NCBI RefSeq assembly: GCF_000801105.2
Contig: NC_079512.1
Span: forward strand, 1,860,263 to 1,924,262
DNA: 64,000 nt
Origin: Raphanus sativus
Lineage: Eukaryota > Streptophyta > Magnoliopsida > Brassicales > Brassicaceae
Direction: 5' to 3'
The notes under the pieces: model-generated
Told to the model about the DNA's origin: nothing
The model's input: only the letters and a program-made list of their open reading frames with translations
Databases searched by the model: none
Position numbers and translations under genes: made by a program
Part shown: piece by piece, positions 11,563 through 21,812 of the stretch
How the letters are laid out: every line of letters begins with the position of its first letter
Numbering within the stretch: position 1 is the first letter of the stretch

Positions 11563-12447
11563 ATATTGTGGTCTCGTAATTATCTGTGTAGTTAGCAAAA
11601 ATCTCGTATAGTTCGGTTTTGGTTAAAAGTAAGTTAGTTCGCATCTTGTTCGACACGGAGCTTCCCACAGAATTGTGAGTTCACATGTGGTCAAGTCTTA
11701 GCATTTTCAGTGTATCTTTAAAAGAAGACAAAGAGGATTTGAGAGCAATCAGTATTCATCGCGATGTACCAGTTGTCTTTCGAGTATTAAGATGGCATCG
11801 TATGAAGTCCTTTACAACAAGTTTTATTACACACCGCTTTATTGAAGACAAAAGTGGGGGAGCGACGTGAGGTAGAAACCGCAATGGATCAAGAGATGGT
11901 AGAGCAAATGAACGTGCTCAAGTTTGGCCTTGGGAAGGCCATGACCGTGAAAAAAAAGTTATGCATATATGCGTCGTAAGGATTTGGAGTTTCAGGCGAG
12001 TGAATGAATATATCTAAAATGAAGACATTTCAAGGAGGAGCTAAGACACAAAAGTTGATGAAGCTTAAACCGAAGTACATGTTATCATATCTTATTTTTG
12101 GAGCGGATTGGAGCAGTTCTTAGAGATTGGATTTATCGGCAGAGTTATCTGACTTCCACGATGTGTTTCATGTTTCCGTTTTGAGAAAAGTTGTTAGAGA
12201 GCCAGAGCTCATTTTGCAGCAGCCACCAAGTGATCTTGGCAAGAATTTATGTGCGCCTTGTCAGCCAGTGGAGATTTTGGATCGCCAAGTGAAAGCAGTT
12301 AAGGGAATGATGACCATGTTGGTCAAGGTTCGTTGGGAGTCTGAGCCTCAGATGAGGATTGATTATCCAGAGCTGTTTCAGGATGGTGTTGGACAGTCAG
12401 CGGACGACTCGAATTCGAGGACGAATTCTTTATTAGTGGGGGAGAAT
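11563..12447 (+). pseudogene. Deleted pol region, internal region 2
   Basis: Same deletion and same integrase tail (from 12127) as 7138-8022, with only a few base changes such as T to C near 11761. A polypurine tract lies just before LTR3. Confidence 0.85.
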
Positions 12448-14439
12448 TGTAACGACCCGATTTCGGCCACAGAGTTCGTTAGCATGCTAACGCCCATGCA
12501 CTCACCCAAAGGTCTAATATTTGCCTATAAATACCAGCTCGTCTACTTTGTTTTCTCCACCAAGTTATCAAGAAAAGTTTTAGAGAGAGAGATAGTGAGT
12601 GGAGTTGTGATCATTTTGCAGAGAGAGAGTCGCCTGAGGTCGTCGCCGGAGCCACCGTGTCCAGTGATCTCGTCAAGCTCATCACCACCTTTCGTTGTAG
12701 TCGGTAAGCGCCGGAAACCGCCATGCATTTGAGTTTAGTTTCGTGCGTTTAGTAAATCGTCCATAACTTTCTAACAGTTGCGAATCTCGTGCATGCAAAC
12801 CCACCATCGTGTTCCTCTCGTCGAGACGAATCCGTAGACACCAGAATCGCCATAATCGGAGCTCAGACGAAGCCGTACGCGCCCTCCAAAGTTTCGCCGG
12901 AAATCGTCTCCGCCACCACCGGACCACCGCTTCGCCGCCGCCGGAAATCGTCTCCGCCGCCGGCCACCGCCGTTCTCCGCCGCCAGCCACCGTCTTCCTC
13001 CGACGCCGCTCCGCCGTCCTCCGCCGGTAAGCCACCGCCGCCCTCCGCCGTCGCCGCCGTTGACCGCCACCGGTGACTCGCCGGCGACTCGGCCAACTCG
13101 GCTGAGTCGACCCGGTGAGTCAACTCGGTGACTCGGTTAACCGGTCGGTTTGATTGGTTTAAATCAATTGCGATTTGGTTAGGGTTGGTTAGCGTAAACC
13201 ATCGGTTAAAATCAATTCGAAATCGGTTAAGGAAAACCAATTGGTTAAATCAAATTGATTTCTGGTCAAGGGTTGACCGGGTTGACCTTTGACCAGCGGA
13301 TTGACTTTTCCGTAGACTTTGACCAGACCCGTTTTGAGTCGTTCGAAAGGCGTTTTGACTCGAATTTTCGCCGTGGTTTCAGATTTGGAGTCTATTTGAG
13401 CAGCTGGAGTTCATAGATACCACTTCTCTTCATTTGCTAAGGTGAGGGCTACTCCGTTTAAATCCCGAGCTAGTTTAGTACTGCTATTATGAAAAGTTTA
13501 GTTTCGAAACATGATAGTCTCTGTGAATCGAGTCTGTTTGAGTTTGTTTGAGAGTCTTGCGTGTTCATAATTGTTATTGATTGTTAAACCGGAAATAGGA
13601 TAATAGAGGATTCAACGGTTGTGTGAAATGTTTGATGCTGAGAACTGTTATATATGTATGTATATATATAGTTATATAGTAGGGACTATGTGATTGTGCG
13701 GGGGTTCGGAGATGTCCGAGCTATCGACGCAGCGGGATTTGTGCGGGGGCCCAGAGACGTCTGAGCTAGCGACGCAGCGGGATTTGTGCGGGGGTACAGA
13801 GACGTTTGTACTAGCGACGCAGCGGGTGGTTGTGCGGGGGTACAGAGACATACTGTACTAGCGACGCAGCGGTTATCTATATCCTTATGAGGAGATGCGT
13901 GGTGCAGAGAGTAGCTGTGTACTATAAGCGCATGGGTTGTAGTTGGATAGTTTTCTAGTCGCTTGTTGATTGTTCTTTGTGGTGTAGACACCGTGTTTGT
14001 TTCATGCTAGAGCTAGGCCTACATAATCGTAGTGCTATGCACTGAGTCAGTGGTTTGCGGTTTAGCATCCCATACCTCACTGAGCGACTCCCCTGTTGCT
14101 CACCCCTCTTTCTTTCTCCTTTCAGGTGAGACCGATGAGTAGGAGTGATCATATCGGACTAGTGCTACTATTTGGGCTCGTGGGCTTTATCGTTTTATCG
14201 TTTTATCTTTTTATCGTTATTGGGCCTTTAGGCCTTCGGACTTATATCGTTTCCGCTACTTCCTATTTTCAGACCTTCGGGCTTATGTTGTTATTTATAT
14301 TTCGGATGTTTATTTTCGGATTTGACTTTATGGTATGACGTGGATTTTATTATCCGTATTATTATTATTATTCCCGCTGCACTATTATTTATTTATTTCG
14401 AATTATTTTATCATATTCGAAAGAGACGCGGTCGCGTCA
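12448..14439 (+). repeat. Gypsy LTR copy 3
   Basis: 1,992 bp ending gtcgcgtca at 14439. Private changes include ctcgtctac near 12539, gatgagtagg near 14138 and tttatttcg near 14397. It is followed by the TCACC duplication (14440-14444). Confidence 0.95.
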
Positions 14440-14553
14440 TCACCTGTCTCTAACCTTCAGGCAGGTCCATCGCAGCAGCATCTGGATTTGTCATTACAGC
14501 TTAACTTACTAATCTTGAAAGCTATACCGGAAGGAAGAAGAAGAAATGTGTGA
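14440..14553 (+). pseudogene. Coding-exon remnant right of the gypsy insertion
   Basis: Begins with the TCACC duplication and reads SPVSNLQAGPSQQHLDLSLQL, continuing to a TGA at 14551-14553. It is in frame with the stretch ending at 3597. Plant bromodomain proteins of this type typically end in a PDLALQL-like motif, so the reading past DLSLQL may be 3' drift. The insertion separates this tail from everything upstream. Confidence 0.5.
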
Positions 14554-15228
14554 CTGACTGATTGTTGCAACATCTAGATTTTGCCTATGCTTCACTAGTC
14601 TTTAATTTTTGTTCTATAATTATTGGTGTAGTGTAACCATTTCAAATAAGTATATATTGCTTTGTAAAATTGCCTCTATCTTACATTTGTGTGTATAATT
14701 TATACTGGTATTGTTTGTTTTGACTTCCATTGACTTTGGTTGTTTTTATAGCTTTAACTGCTTTAATTGTCAAATAAACTCTTCTTGCTTATTAAAAAGA
14801 AATTAAGTATAACCCATAAAAAACTTCAATAGAAGTAAATGACAAGATGAACGACTTCTGCAGATATTCTTCATTCATCTATTTTCTCATTTATGTGAAA
14901 ATAACTTATATTTTGAGACAAAAAATACTTTTAAAATTGTATATGAAACATATATGATTTATTATAATCAAAACCATATACGCTCTTATAATGTTTTAGT
15001 TATTAAAGCTTACGTTGTAATTCAATAAATAAATATAAGAAATATATGTACATTTTGTGTAAAGATGTAGTAGTCATGAAATTTGATAAGAGTTTCTTTT
15101 TCCAGATTTAATTTTTGGTATACATTCTTTTTCTTCCAGATATTTATTTTCTTATACATCTCCAAAATTTTCAATATATATCCATCTCCAATTCGAAACA
15201 TCGATTTCAAATTAAATGTTAGAATGTG
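14554..15228. other. AT-rich intergenic stretch
   Basis: No gene recognised. The first part may be 3' UTR of the interrupted exon. The rest is low-complexity AT-rich sequence up to the LINE target site. Confidence 0.5.
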
Positions 15229-15664
15229 ACATACGTATAGTCTTTTTTTTTTTTTTTGAATGAATGTTAAATTTATTCATCAAAAAAGCCTTATTACAAC
15301 AAGTGCATACTGTTTAACTTGGGCAACAAGCAATCAAGCTAACTAACAAATCAAATTAAAAACAATCACAAACTCTACTCCAAAGAACACAACTTCTAAG
15401 AAACATCAACTCCAATCCCTTTATCCCCCTCAAACTAACCATGAGACACAAGTTGAGTTTGGGAGTGCTATGAGTTTCTCCTCATTAAAACCATCAATAG
15501 AGAAAACCCAAATGGGACAAAACTCTATTGATGGAAAAAGAGTAAGAAAACTCATAGCAAGGGGATAGCAAGGGGATAGCAATCTTGATAAGAAAACAGC
15601 AACTCCAGCATTTAAAACACACTCTACTACCCAACTCAAAGACCTCACATCGAAGATAAAAAGC

Positions 15665-18600
15665 TTAATGTCTAGCGCTAAACCAGTAGACCATTAACTC
15701 CTCCATTCCTTTAACCTTCTTCGACCTCATCAAACTGATTCTGTTCCTTATCCTCTTATCGATCATTCTTTGAAGCACTTGCATTGGAAGAATCTTTTCA
15801 CCATGTCTGATCCTATTTCTTTCTCTCCAAATCCCATAGATCACTGCTTGAAAAGCATAGCGAAAACAAAACAGTCTCTTCTTCTCCCAAGTCGAGTCAC
15901 TCAAAAAGAAAAGGATCTCAGACCAAATCTTTGTATAAGAATTTCCCATAATCCCTTTGGCAATGTACTCCCAGAGACTAGAAGTATACGAGCATTCAAA
16001 GAATAGATGAGCTCTAGATTCCTGACTTGCTTTACAAAGAACGCAAGTAGAATCAACCCCCAAGCACCAAACAGCTACTCTATCCATCGTAGATAATCTA
16101 TTGCGAACTGAAAGCCAAGTAATAAAAGAAAATTTTGGCGTACCATGAGCAAACCAAACACCTTTTACCCAAGCTCCAGTCGGCTTCTTTACTCTAATCA
16201 TCTCCCAAGTTTCTTGAGTTGAGAAGCTTTCTTTATAACCTGACTCTCTTTTCCATAGAATAATATCATTCTTCTCCGGATTAAGAGAATTCGCAATAGA
16301 TGTAATCTCTGCTTCAATTTCATTCAGAACACTCACACGATGTCTTCTTCTTCTCCTCCTAAGGCTCAACACTACTTCTTCTACTGTTGCATTTCTGTTA
16401 ACACCCATATCAATCACACCACGATCTCCAAGCAAGTCAAATAACACTCCTTTTTTAGACCAGTTATCAAACCAAAACGAAGTAAATCTTCCATTCCCCA
16501 ACTCTTTTTTATAAAATGATTTAGCCAAATCCCTCAACTTAAGCATTTTATGCCACATCCATGATCCCAATTGCGTATTGACTCTAATTTCCCAGAAGCT
16601 CTTCCCTTTTAGGAGATGGTTATGAATCCATTTACCCCACAGAGAAACTCCTGCAAGCATCCTCCAAATCAACTTGAGCCCATACACTTTGTTCACTTCT
16701 TTTAAGTTCCTTATCCCCAAACCCCCTTCACTTTTCTTACTACAGATATCTTGCCAGGAAACCTTAGCATTTGTAGCCCTCAGAACAGGACCAGTCCAGA
16801 GAAAAGCAGAGCAGATTCTCTCTAATTCCTTAATACAACCACTGGGAAGGCGAAATACAGAAATCCAGAAATTTATAATACTAAAGAGAACAGAATTGAG
16901 TAACTGGAGTCTACCAGCATAAGACAGGTATCGACAAGTCCAGGAGCTTATTTTACCTTTAATTTGCTCAACAAGAGGAAGGTAATCTTGTTTGCTCATC
17001 CCTTTAGTCATTAGAGGAAGACCCAAATAGCGAACTGGGAGAACACCTTCTGCAAATTTAAAATTTGAAAGGATACTACTCTTCTCCACAGCAGATACAC
17101 CAGCCATATAAATGGTTGACTTCTCTAAACTTATACTCAGACCAGACCAAATCTCAAACTCCTCAAAAACAGAAAGAGCTCCCTGAACTGATGCTCTTGA
17201 CCCTTCGACAAAAACCATCAAGTCGTCAGCAAAACAGAGATGCGTCAATGAAAGCTTCCTACAACCCGGATGAAACTTGAACTTCCCCTCTATAGCTGCC
17301 TTATTTATTTTCCATGAGAGCACATTCATACAAAGAACAAATAAATAAGGAGATAGAGAACAACCCTGACGCAACCCTCTTGCACTTTGAAAATAGCCTG
17401 CCAAATCCCCATTCACTTGCACAGAAAAAGAAGGACTCGTTATACACAATCTGATCCAATGGATGTATCTCTCCGGAAACCCCAAAGCAGTCAAACTTTG
17501 TAATAAAAAATCCCATTGAACTGAATCAAAAGCTTTGGAGATGTCTATTTTCATAACGCACCTTGAAGACACTGTTTCCTTATGATAATCTTTAACCAAC
17601 TCTGAAGCTAACAAAACATTCTCCATCAACAACCTCCCATGCACAAACGCAGATTGATTCTCAAGAATGATCCTCGGTAAAATAAGCTTCAATCGGTTAG
17701 CCAAGATTTTCGAAACTACCTTATAGAGTACATTACAGCAGGCTATTGGGCGATAGTCCCTCATCTCCAATGAGTCTAACTTCTTTGGGATCAATGCCAG
17801 AATAGTAGAGTTAACACCTTTGGGGAGAAATCCAAATTTAAACACAGACTGAACAGCAATAGTGAAATCACTAGCCAGAACAGACCATGTTGTCTTGAAA
17901 AACTCAGCTGGATAACCGTCTGGACCTGGTGATTTACTATTTGGCATAGCAAAAAGAACTTTACGAACTTCCTCCTCAGTAACCTCAGCTTCTAAGCCTC
18001 TGCAATCATCTGCCGTGCATCTAAAAGAAGACAAACCCTGCAACTCTTCCACTGTAGTACCCTGATAATTATCTGGTCTTCTATTGAGAAAGTCAGAGAA
18101 AAACCTGACAGCCTCTTGCTTCACCTCTTGATGCGTATTTACCACAGCCCCATTAGTACATCTGATTTCTCTAATCATATTCTGAGCTTGCCTTGTTCTG
18201 ATAGCCCTGTGAAAAGTTTTATTATTCTGGTCTCCAACATCCAACCAGTGAAGCTTCGATCTCTGCTTCAGAAAATCCTCTTCTAAACTTGCAACTTGAA
18301 TCCATTTACCATACGCATCAGCTTCATCCTTCATAGCTCCATCAGTTGGATTCTGTAAAGTAGCTTCTTGTTTCTCACAAAGATTCCCATAAGCTTCTTT
18401 AGTTCTCTTCGTTAAGTTCCCAAGCTTTTCTTTCCCCAATTCCCTAATTAACGGCTTCAAATTTTTTAACTTCTTGGAGAATCTATACATTGCTGAAGTT
18501 GACGAAAATAATCTCTCTGTGGAACTCCAATACTCTTGGATCATTGGGAGGAAAGATGGAATGCTACTTAAAGCATTAACATACTTGAAAGGTCTCCTGA

Positions 18601-19327
18601 TCTTTTCACTCGGCGGAAGTAACTGAATCTTGCATCTAAGATGGTCTGAACAACCTCCCGACTCAAAGACTGAATACGCATTACTAAACCGATGCAAAGC
18701 TTCTTCATTAAGCAACACTCTATCCAATTTCTTACAGATCACACCTTCTTCCCTCTTATTGCACCAAGTAAATAAAGGACCTTGATAAGCCATATCGGTG
18801 AGCTGACAGTGAAGAACCATACTCTGAAAGTCTTTCATCCCATTTGGAACTCTACCTGTATTAACATAAGCTGAACTCTCTTCCCCTTCCAATATCTCAT
18901 TAAAATCTCCCATTAACATCCACGCCTTATTTTTAAAGCTTGGCGACTCATGGTGGTGTTTAAGATCTTCCCATAACCCTTTCCTCTCCTCAATTTGATT
19001 ACTAGCATAGATACTCGAACAGAAGAAAGACTCCTCATTTTGCATCTCCACTAGAACTGTGATGATCTGATCTGACTTATAAACCGGAGATACCCGAACT
19101 GAATCCCTCCAAACAAACCAGATTCTTCCACCACTACTTTCTTCATAATTCATTACTGACGACCAATCATTAAACACTTTATTCAAGATTCTCCCAGCCT
19201 TATTCTCCTTAACTCTAGTTTCCAACAAACAACCAAACTTCAAATCCTTATTGTTTACCCACTCACTAATAACGGAATGCTTCACAACTTTATTCAATCC
19301 GCGCACATTCCAGAAAAAGCTCCCCAT
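15665..19327 (-). CDS. LINE ORF2: AP-endonuclease + reverse transcriptase
   Basis: 1,220 residues, one exon. The N-terminal exonuclease/endonuclease/phosphatase domain shows WNVRG (residues 6-10), the catalytic Glu in LLETR (about 36), SIYASN, GDFNEI (140-145) and SDH (227-229). The RT domain follows: NSKSPGPDG (about 463-471), DYRPIACCNVLYK, KIDISKAFDSV (Asp about 595), RGLRQGCSLSP and the catalytic FADD (699-702). A zf-RVT region with CVLC and a downstream His/Cys lies near the C-terminus. There is no RNase H domain, unlike the LINE at 62 kb. It should nick target DNA and prime reverse transcription of its own RNA. Its start lies two bases after the ORF1 stop. Confidence 0.95.
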   Translation of the reverse strand: MGSFFWNVRGLNKVVKHSVISEWVNNKDLKFGCLLETRVKENKAGRILNKVFNDWSSVMNYEESSGGRIWFVWRDSVRVSPVYKSDQIITVLVEMQNEESFFCSSIYASNQIEERKGLWEDLKHHHESPSFKNKAWMLMGDFNEILEGEESSAYVNTGRVPNGMKDFQSMVLHCQLTDMAYQGPLFTWCNKREEGVICKKLDRVLLNEEALHRFSNAYSVFESGGCSDHLRCKIQLLPPSEKIRRPFKYVNALSSIPSFLPMIQEYWSSTERLFSSTSAMYRFSKKLKNLKPLIRELGKEKLGNLTKRTKEAYGNLCEKQEATLQNPTDGAMKDEADAYGKWIQVASLEEDFLKQRSKLHWLDVGDQNNKTFHRAIRTRQAQNMIREIRCTNGAVVNTHQEVKQEAVRFFSDFLNRRPDNYQGTTVEELQGLSSFRCTADDCRGLEAEVTEEEVRKVLFAMPNSKSPGPDGYPAEFFKTTWSVLASDFTIAVQSVFKFGFLPKGVNSTILALIPKKLDSLEMRDYRPIACCNVLYKVVSKILANRLKLILPRIILENQSAFVHGRLLMENVLLASELVKDYHKETVSSRCVMKIDISKAFDSVQWDFLLQSLTALGFPERYIHWIRLCITSPSFSVQVNGDLAGYFQSARGLRQGCSLSPYLFVLCMNVLSWKINKAAIEGKFKFHPGCRKLSLTHLCFADDLMVFVEGSRASVQGALSVFEEFEIWSGLSISLEKSTIYMAGVSAVEKSSILSNFKFAEGVLPVRYLGLPLMTKGMSKQDYLPLVEQIKGKISSWTCRYLSYAGRLQLLNSVLFSIINFWISVFRLPSGCIKELERICSAFLWTGPVLRATNAKVSWQDICSKKSEGGLGIRNLKEVNKVYGLKLIWRMLAGVSLWGKWIHNHLLKGKSFWEIRVNTQLGSWMWHKMLKLRDLAKSFYKKELGNGRFTSFWFDNWSKKGVLFDLLGDRGVIDMGVNRNATVEEVVLSLRRRRRRHRVSVLNEIEAEITSIANSLNPEKNDIILWKRESGYKESFSTQETWEMIRVKKPTGAWVKGVWFAHGTPKFSFITWLSVRNRLSTMDRVAVWCLGVDSTCVLCKASQESRAHLFFECSYTSSLWEYIAKGIMGNSYTKIWSEILFFLSDSTWEKKRLFCFRYAFQAVIYGIWRERNRIRHGEKILPMQVLQRMIDKRIRNRISLMRSKKVKGMEELMVYWFSARH

Positions 19328-19329
19328 AA

Positions 19330-20817
19330 TTAAGTCTTGCGTCTAGAAGACCTTTTTCCTCTAGGATTTACACCCTGAGTTCTTGTCTTCTGGACTCTCT
19401 TCCCCCCTTTTTGCTCCACAACCTTCTCATTTTGTTCCAACAACTCATCCTCTATCAGGTCTTCCTCCCTTATATCATTCGCTTCCTCTTCCTCCATGTA
19501 TTCATTATCATCTTCTTTAGCCTCTTCAACTATAATTTCACCTTCTTCCTGAACCTCCAAACTTAGAACTGCAAATTTAGACGCTGAGATCTCCACCACT
19601 TGCTTCTGAACCAGAGATGATGATCTTCCTACTTTATCTGGTGATACCAACGCCCAATCTTCCTCATTCTTTCCTCCAGACTTCACTATTATATCCTGCT
19701 CACCTCCTTTCATCTCACTTACGTTCACCTCATATGATTTCTTTGCAGAACTACTTCCCATATTCTTCTCTTTTACAACATCTCCCCCTTGTATATTTTG
19801 ATCTCTAATAACCTTGGATCCTCCCTTTATACCACTACCCAGCTCACCCTGTATCTTCTCTTTTTTATTCATGACACAAACTTTGTCATTATGACCCCAT
19901 TTCTCACATAAACTGCATCTTGATGGCAACCATGGGTAATAGAACTCCGCAGTAAACTCCTTCCCATCAATGGTAAACTCTATCTCCTTTGGCAATGTCT
20001 TGGATACATCCACATTAACAAAAACTTTAGCCTCATCAAAGTTTGAACATGCTAATGTTTCTGGATGCAAGTGAACCGGAGAACCCACTGTACTTGTCAT
20101 GAAGCTCAATGCCTCCCATGAGAACATATGCAACGGAACCTTCCTAAGGTGAACCCACATGGGAATAGACACCTCTTCCTGCTTCTCCTCTTCAGTTTTA
20201 GGAGTCCACTTCTTGACTATCATAGGAACTCCAGCTATGTTCCACATGCCTCGCTTAATAACCTTCTCCCTTATCTTCGGATTCATGATCCTAAACCTCA
20301 TCATAGTCGCATTAACATCGTAGACTTCTACCTTTGAGTTTGGATCTCCATAGCTCCATATTTTATTCACAACCATGTGAACCTTAGCTATGTGGGGTGA
20401 AATATCCAGAAACTTGCCAAAGATGAAATCCTCCCAAAGAGGAGTAGCATCCACTAACAAATTAACCGGGATCTCAACCTTTTGTTTACCATCCACCGCT
20501 TTGACCTCCACATCATACTTCTTCAGACATCTCCTTTCTTGCGCAACAGAAACCCATTTCGGAATCACCTCTTTCGATTCTACCCCCTTGCTTGAAACCT
20601 CCTCCTTTGATTCAATCCCCTTCTTTAAAATCTCCTCGTTTGATTCAATCCCCTTCTTTAAAATCTCCTCGTTTGATTCAATCTCCTTCCTTGAAATCTC
20701 CTCTTTAGATTCGATTACCACCCCTTGTTTATCATTCTCCATGCTTCTATCAACCTCCAGAACCTTCCGATTACTCTCCGGCACTCCAGATGAGCCCGGC
20801 GACGAAGCCGAAATCAT
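19330..20817 (-). CDS. LINE ORF1: gag-like RNA-binding protein (DUF4283, CCHC)
   Basis: 495 residues. The N-terminal part has 11-residue repeats (KKGIESNEEIL and variants, a 33-bp DNA repeat at about 20590-20710). A DUF4283-like domain follows (about residues 125-215; FGKFLDISPHIAKVHMVVNK, MWNIAGVPMIVKKW). Then comes a zinc knuckle CSLCEKWGHNDKVC (C-x2-C-x4-H-x4-C, about 313-326), and the C-terminus is acidic then basic (ending GKRSSRRKT). The predicted role is binding element RNA in the ribonucleoprotein with ORF2. The first ATG at 20817 was chosen because it leaves only a short leader to the element's 5' end. Confidence 0.92.
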   Translation of the reverse strand: MISASSPGSSGVPESNRKVLEVDRSMENDKQGVVIESKEEISRKEIESNEEILKKGIESNEEILKKGIESKEEVSSKGVESKEVIPKWVSVAQERRCLKKYDVEVKAVDGKQKVEIPVNLLVDATPLWEDFIFGKFLDISPHIAKVHMVVNKIWSYGDPNSKVEVYDVNATMMRFRIMNPKIREKVIKRGMWNIAGVPMIVKKWTPKTEEEKQEEVSIPMWVHLRKVPLHMFSWEALSFMTSTVGSPVHLHPETLACSNFDEAKVFVNVDVSKTLPKEIEFTIDGKEFTAEFYYPWLPSRCSLCEKWGHNDKVCVMNKKEKIQGELGSGIKGGSKVIRDQNIQGGDVVKEKNMGSSSAKKSYEVNVSEMKGGEQDIIVKSGGKNEEDWALVSPDKVGRSSSLVQKQVVEISASKFAVLSLEVQEEGEIIVEEAKEDDNEYMEEEEANDIREEDLIEDELLEQNEKVVEQKGGKRVQKTRTQGVNPRGKRSSRRKT

Positions 20818-20911
20818 CAGAAACCCTAGACACTCGATCGCACTCAGAATCGCCTAATTTTTCTCCAGAGCCAAAACGCAGCGTTTTCCTCACATCAACA
20901 TACGTATAGTC

Positions 20912-21809
20912 AACCGTGAAAGTATTTAAGTTTTTTTCTCACAAGAAAATAAATTAAATGAAGTAAATGCAAGTAGGTGACGAGTAGAATTACGCGGACG
21001 TTCTAATATTTTATGTCAACTTGATGATCTCACAGCTTAACCCGATCTACACATTATTTCCAACCGATATAGATATTCTATTTGCATATTCCAGTTTATG
21101 CTTTAGGAAGAATAAAAACATTTGCCCATGCGAAATTAGAGTAGCTATCTATTTCATAAGAGACCTCTTGCAGTGTTTTAAACGTGAGCTCGTTAATAGA
21201 TAATCATAACCGAAACAAAAATCAGATCGAAATAACCCTCTCATAGTCTCTTTCATCGGTCGTAATGTCTTATTACTATCTTATGCATATTTAAAGCTTT
21301 ATTTGGAACCGCGTTTGTCATTTCTAAGCTTCTAACTATAATTGTCAAAGTATCTTTTTCACTATAGAACATTTGTCTTAACATAAACAAAGATTTTACA
21401 GCGCCGGATACAAAGCCCGAATGATTTGCGAGAAACTAAAGCCCCTAACGATTTTAAGGAAACCAAGCCAGCAGGATCTAATCCTCTGGAGCCATAGAAA
21501 ATTACCAACATTAAAAACAATACATTAAACACACTAAACATTGATAATCAAAAGTTACTATTGCAGGCGAAGAGCAGGAGATGTGAGTAGCAGGACCAGA
21601 GAAACACGGAGAAAAGCCAATATTGCCAAATATCAAGTTCATTGTTTTATAAAAGGGGTTCACACTAATTTCAGAAAGAGATGTAACCCATGAATGAACC
21701 TTTAGCCTCTTTTTTTTACTTATTTCATGATTCTCTTAGTTTCTTCAAATATTTAAATGGACTATACACAATATGTTCATAATCGGTGTGGCTATGCAAT
21801 AATTGAATG
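20912..21809. other. Intergenic, no gene recognised
   Basis: AT-rich sequence between the LINE and a MITE. Small ORFs only, none with a recognisable domain. Confidence 0.5.
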
Positions 21810-21812
21810 TAA

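Larger units (their letters stand above)
3598..14439 (+). mobile_element. Tandem Ty3/gypsy element: LTR-internal-LTR-internal-LTR
   Basis: Three near-identical LTRs (3598-5589, 8023-10014, 12448-14439) alternate with two internal regions (5590-8022, 10015-12447) at an exact 4,425-bp period. Each LTR begins TGTAACGACCC and ends GCGTCA. The outermost ends are flanked by the same 5-bp duplication TCACC (3593-3597 and 14440-14444), so the whole array occupies one integration site. Internal regions keep gag and the integrase C-terminal tail but lack protease, RT, RNase H and the integrase core. An iMet-type primer-binding site follows each internal-side LTR, and a polypurine tract precedes LTR2 and LTR3. 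Such dimers usually arise by unequal LTR-LTR recombination. Probably a Tekay/Del-like chromovirus by gag style and the 2-kb LTR. Confidence 0.95.
15243..20897 (-). mobile_element. Full-length LINE (non-LTR retrotransposon), apparently intact
   Basis: Transcribed right to left. The 3' end is an oligo-A tail, seen as 15 T at 15243-15257 on the plus strand. The element is bounded by a perfect 14-bp duplication, ACATACGTATAGTC (15229-15242 and 20898-20911). It has a short leader (about 80 bp), ORF1, ORF2 and a 420-bp 3' UTR. Both ORFs are uninterrupted. Perfect duplications, a clean tail and open frames indicate a young insertion that could be autonomous. Confidence 0.95.

Noticed and set aside
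3598..14439. Satellite DNA
   Set aside because: LTR ends, PBS, PPT, gag and a single target duplication identify a retrotransposon dimer rather than a satellite.
15770..17280. Plus-strand ORFs opposite the LINE ORF2
   Set aside because: Shadows of the intact 1,220-residue minus-strand ORF.
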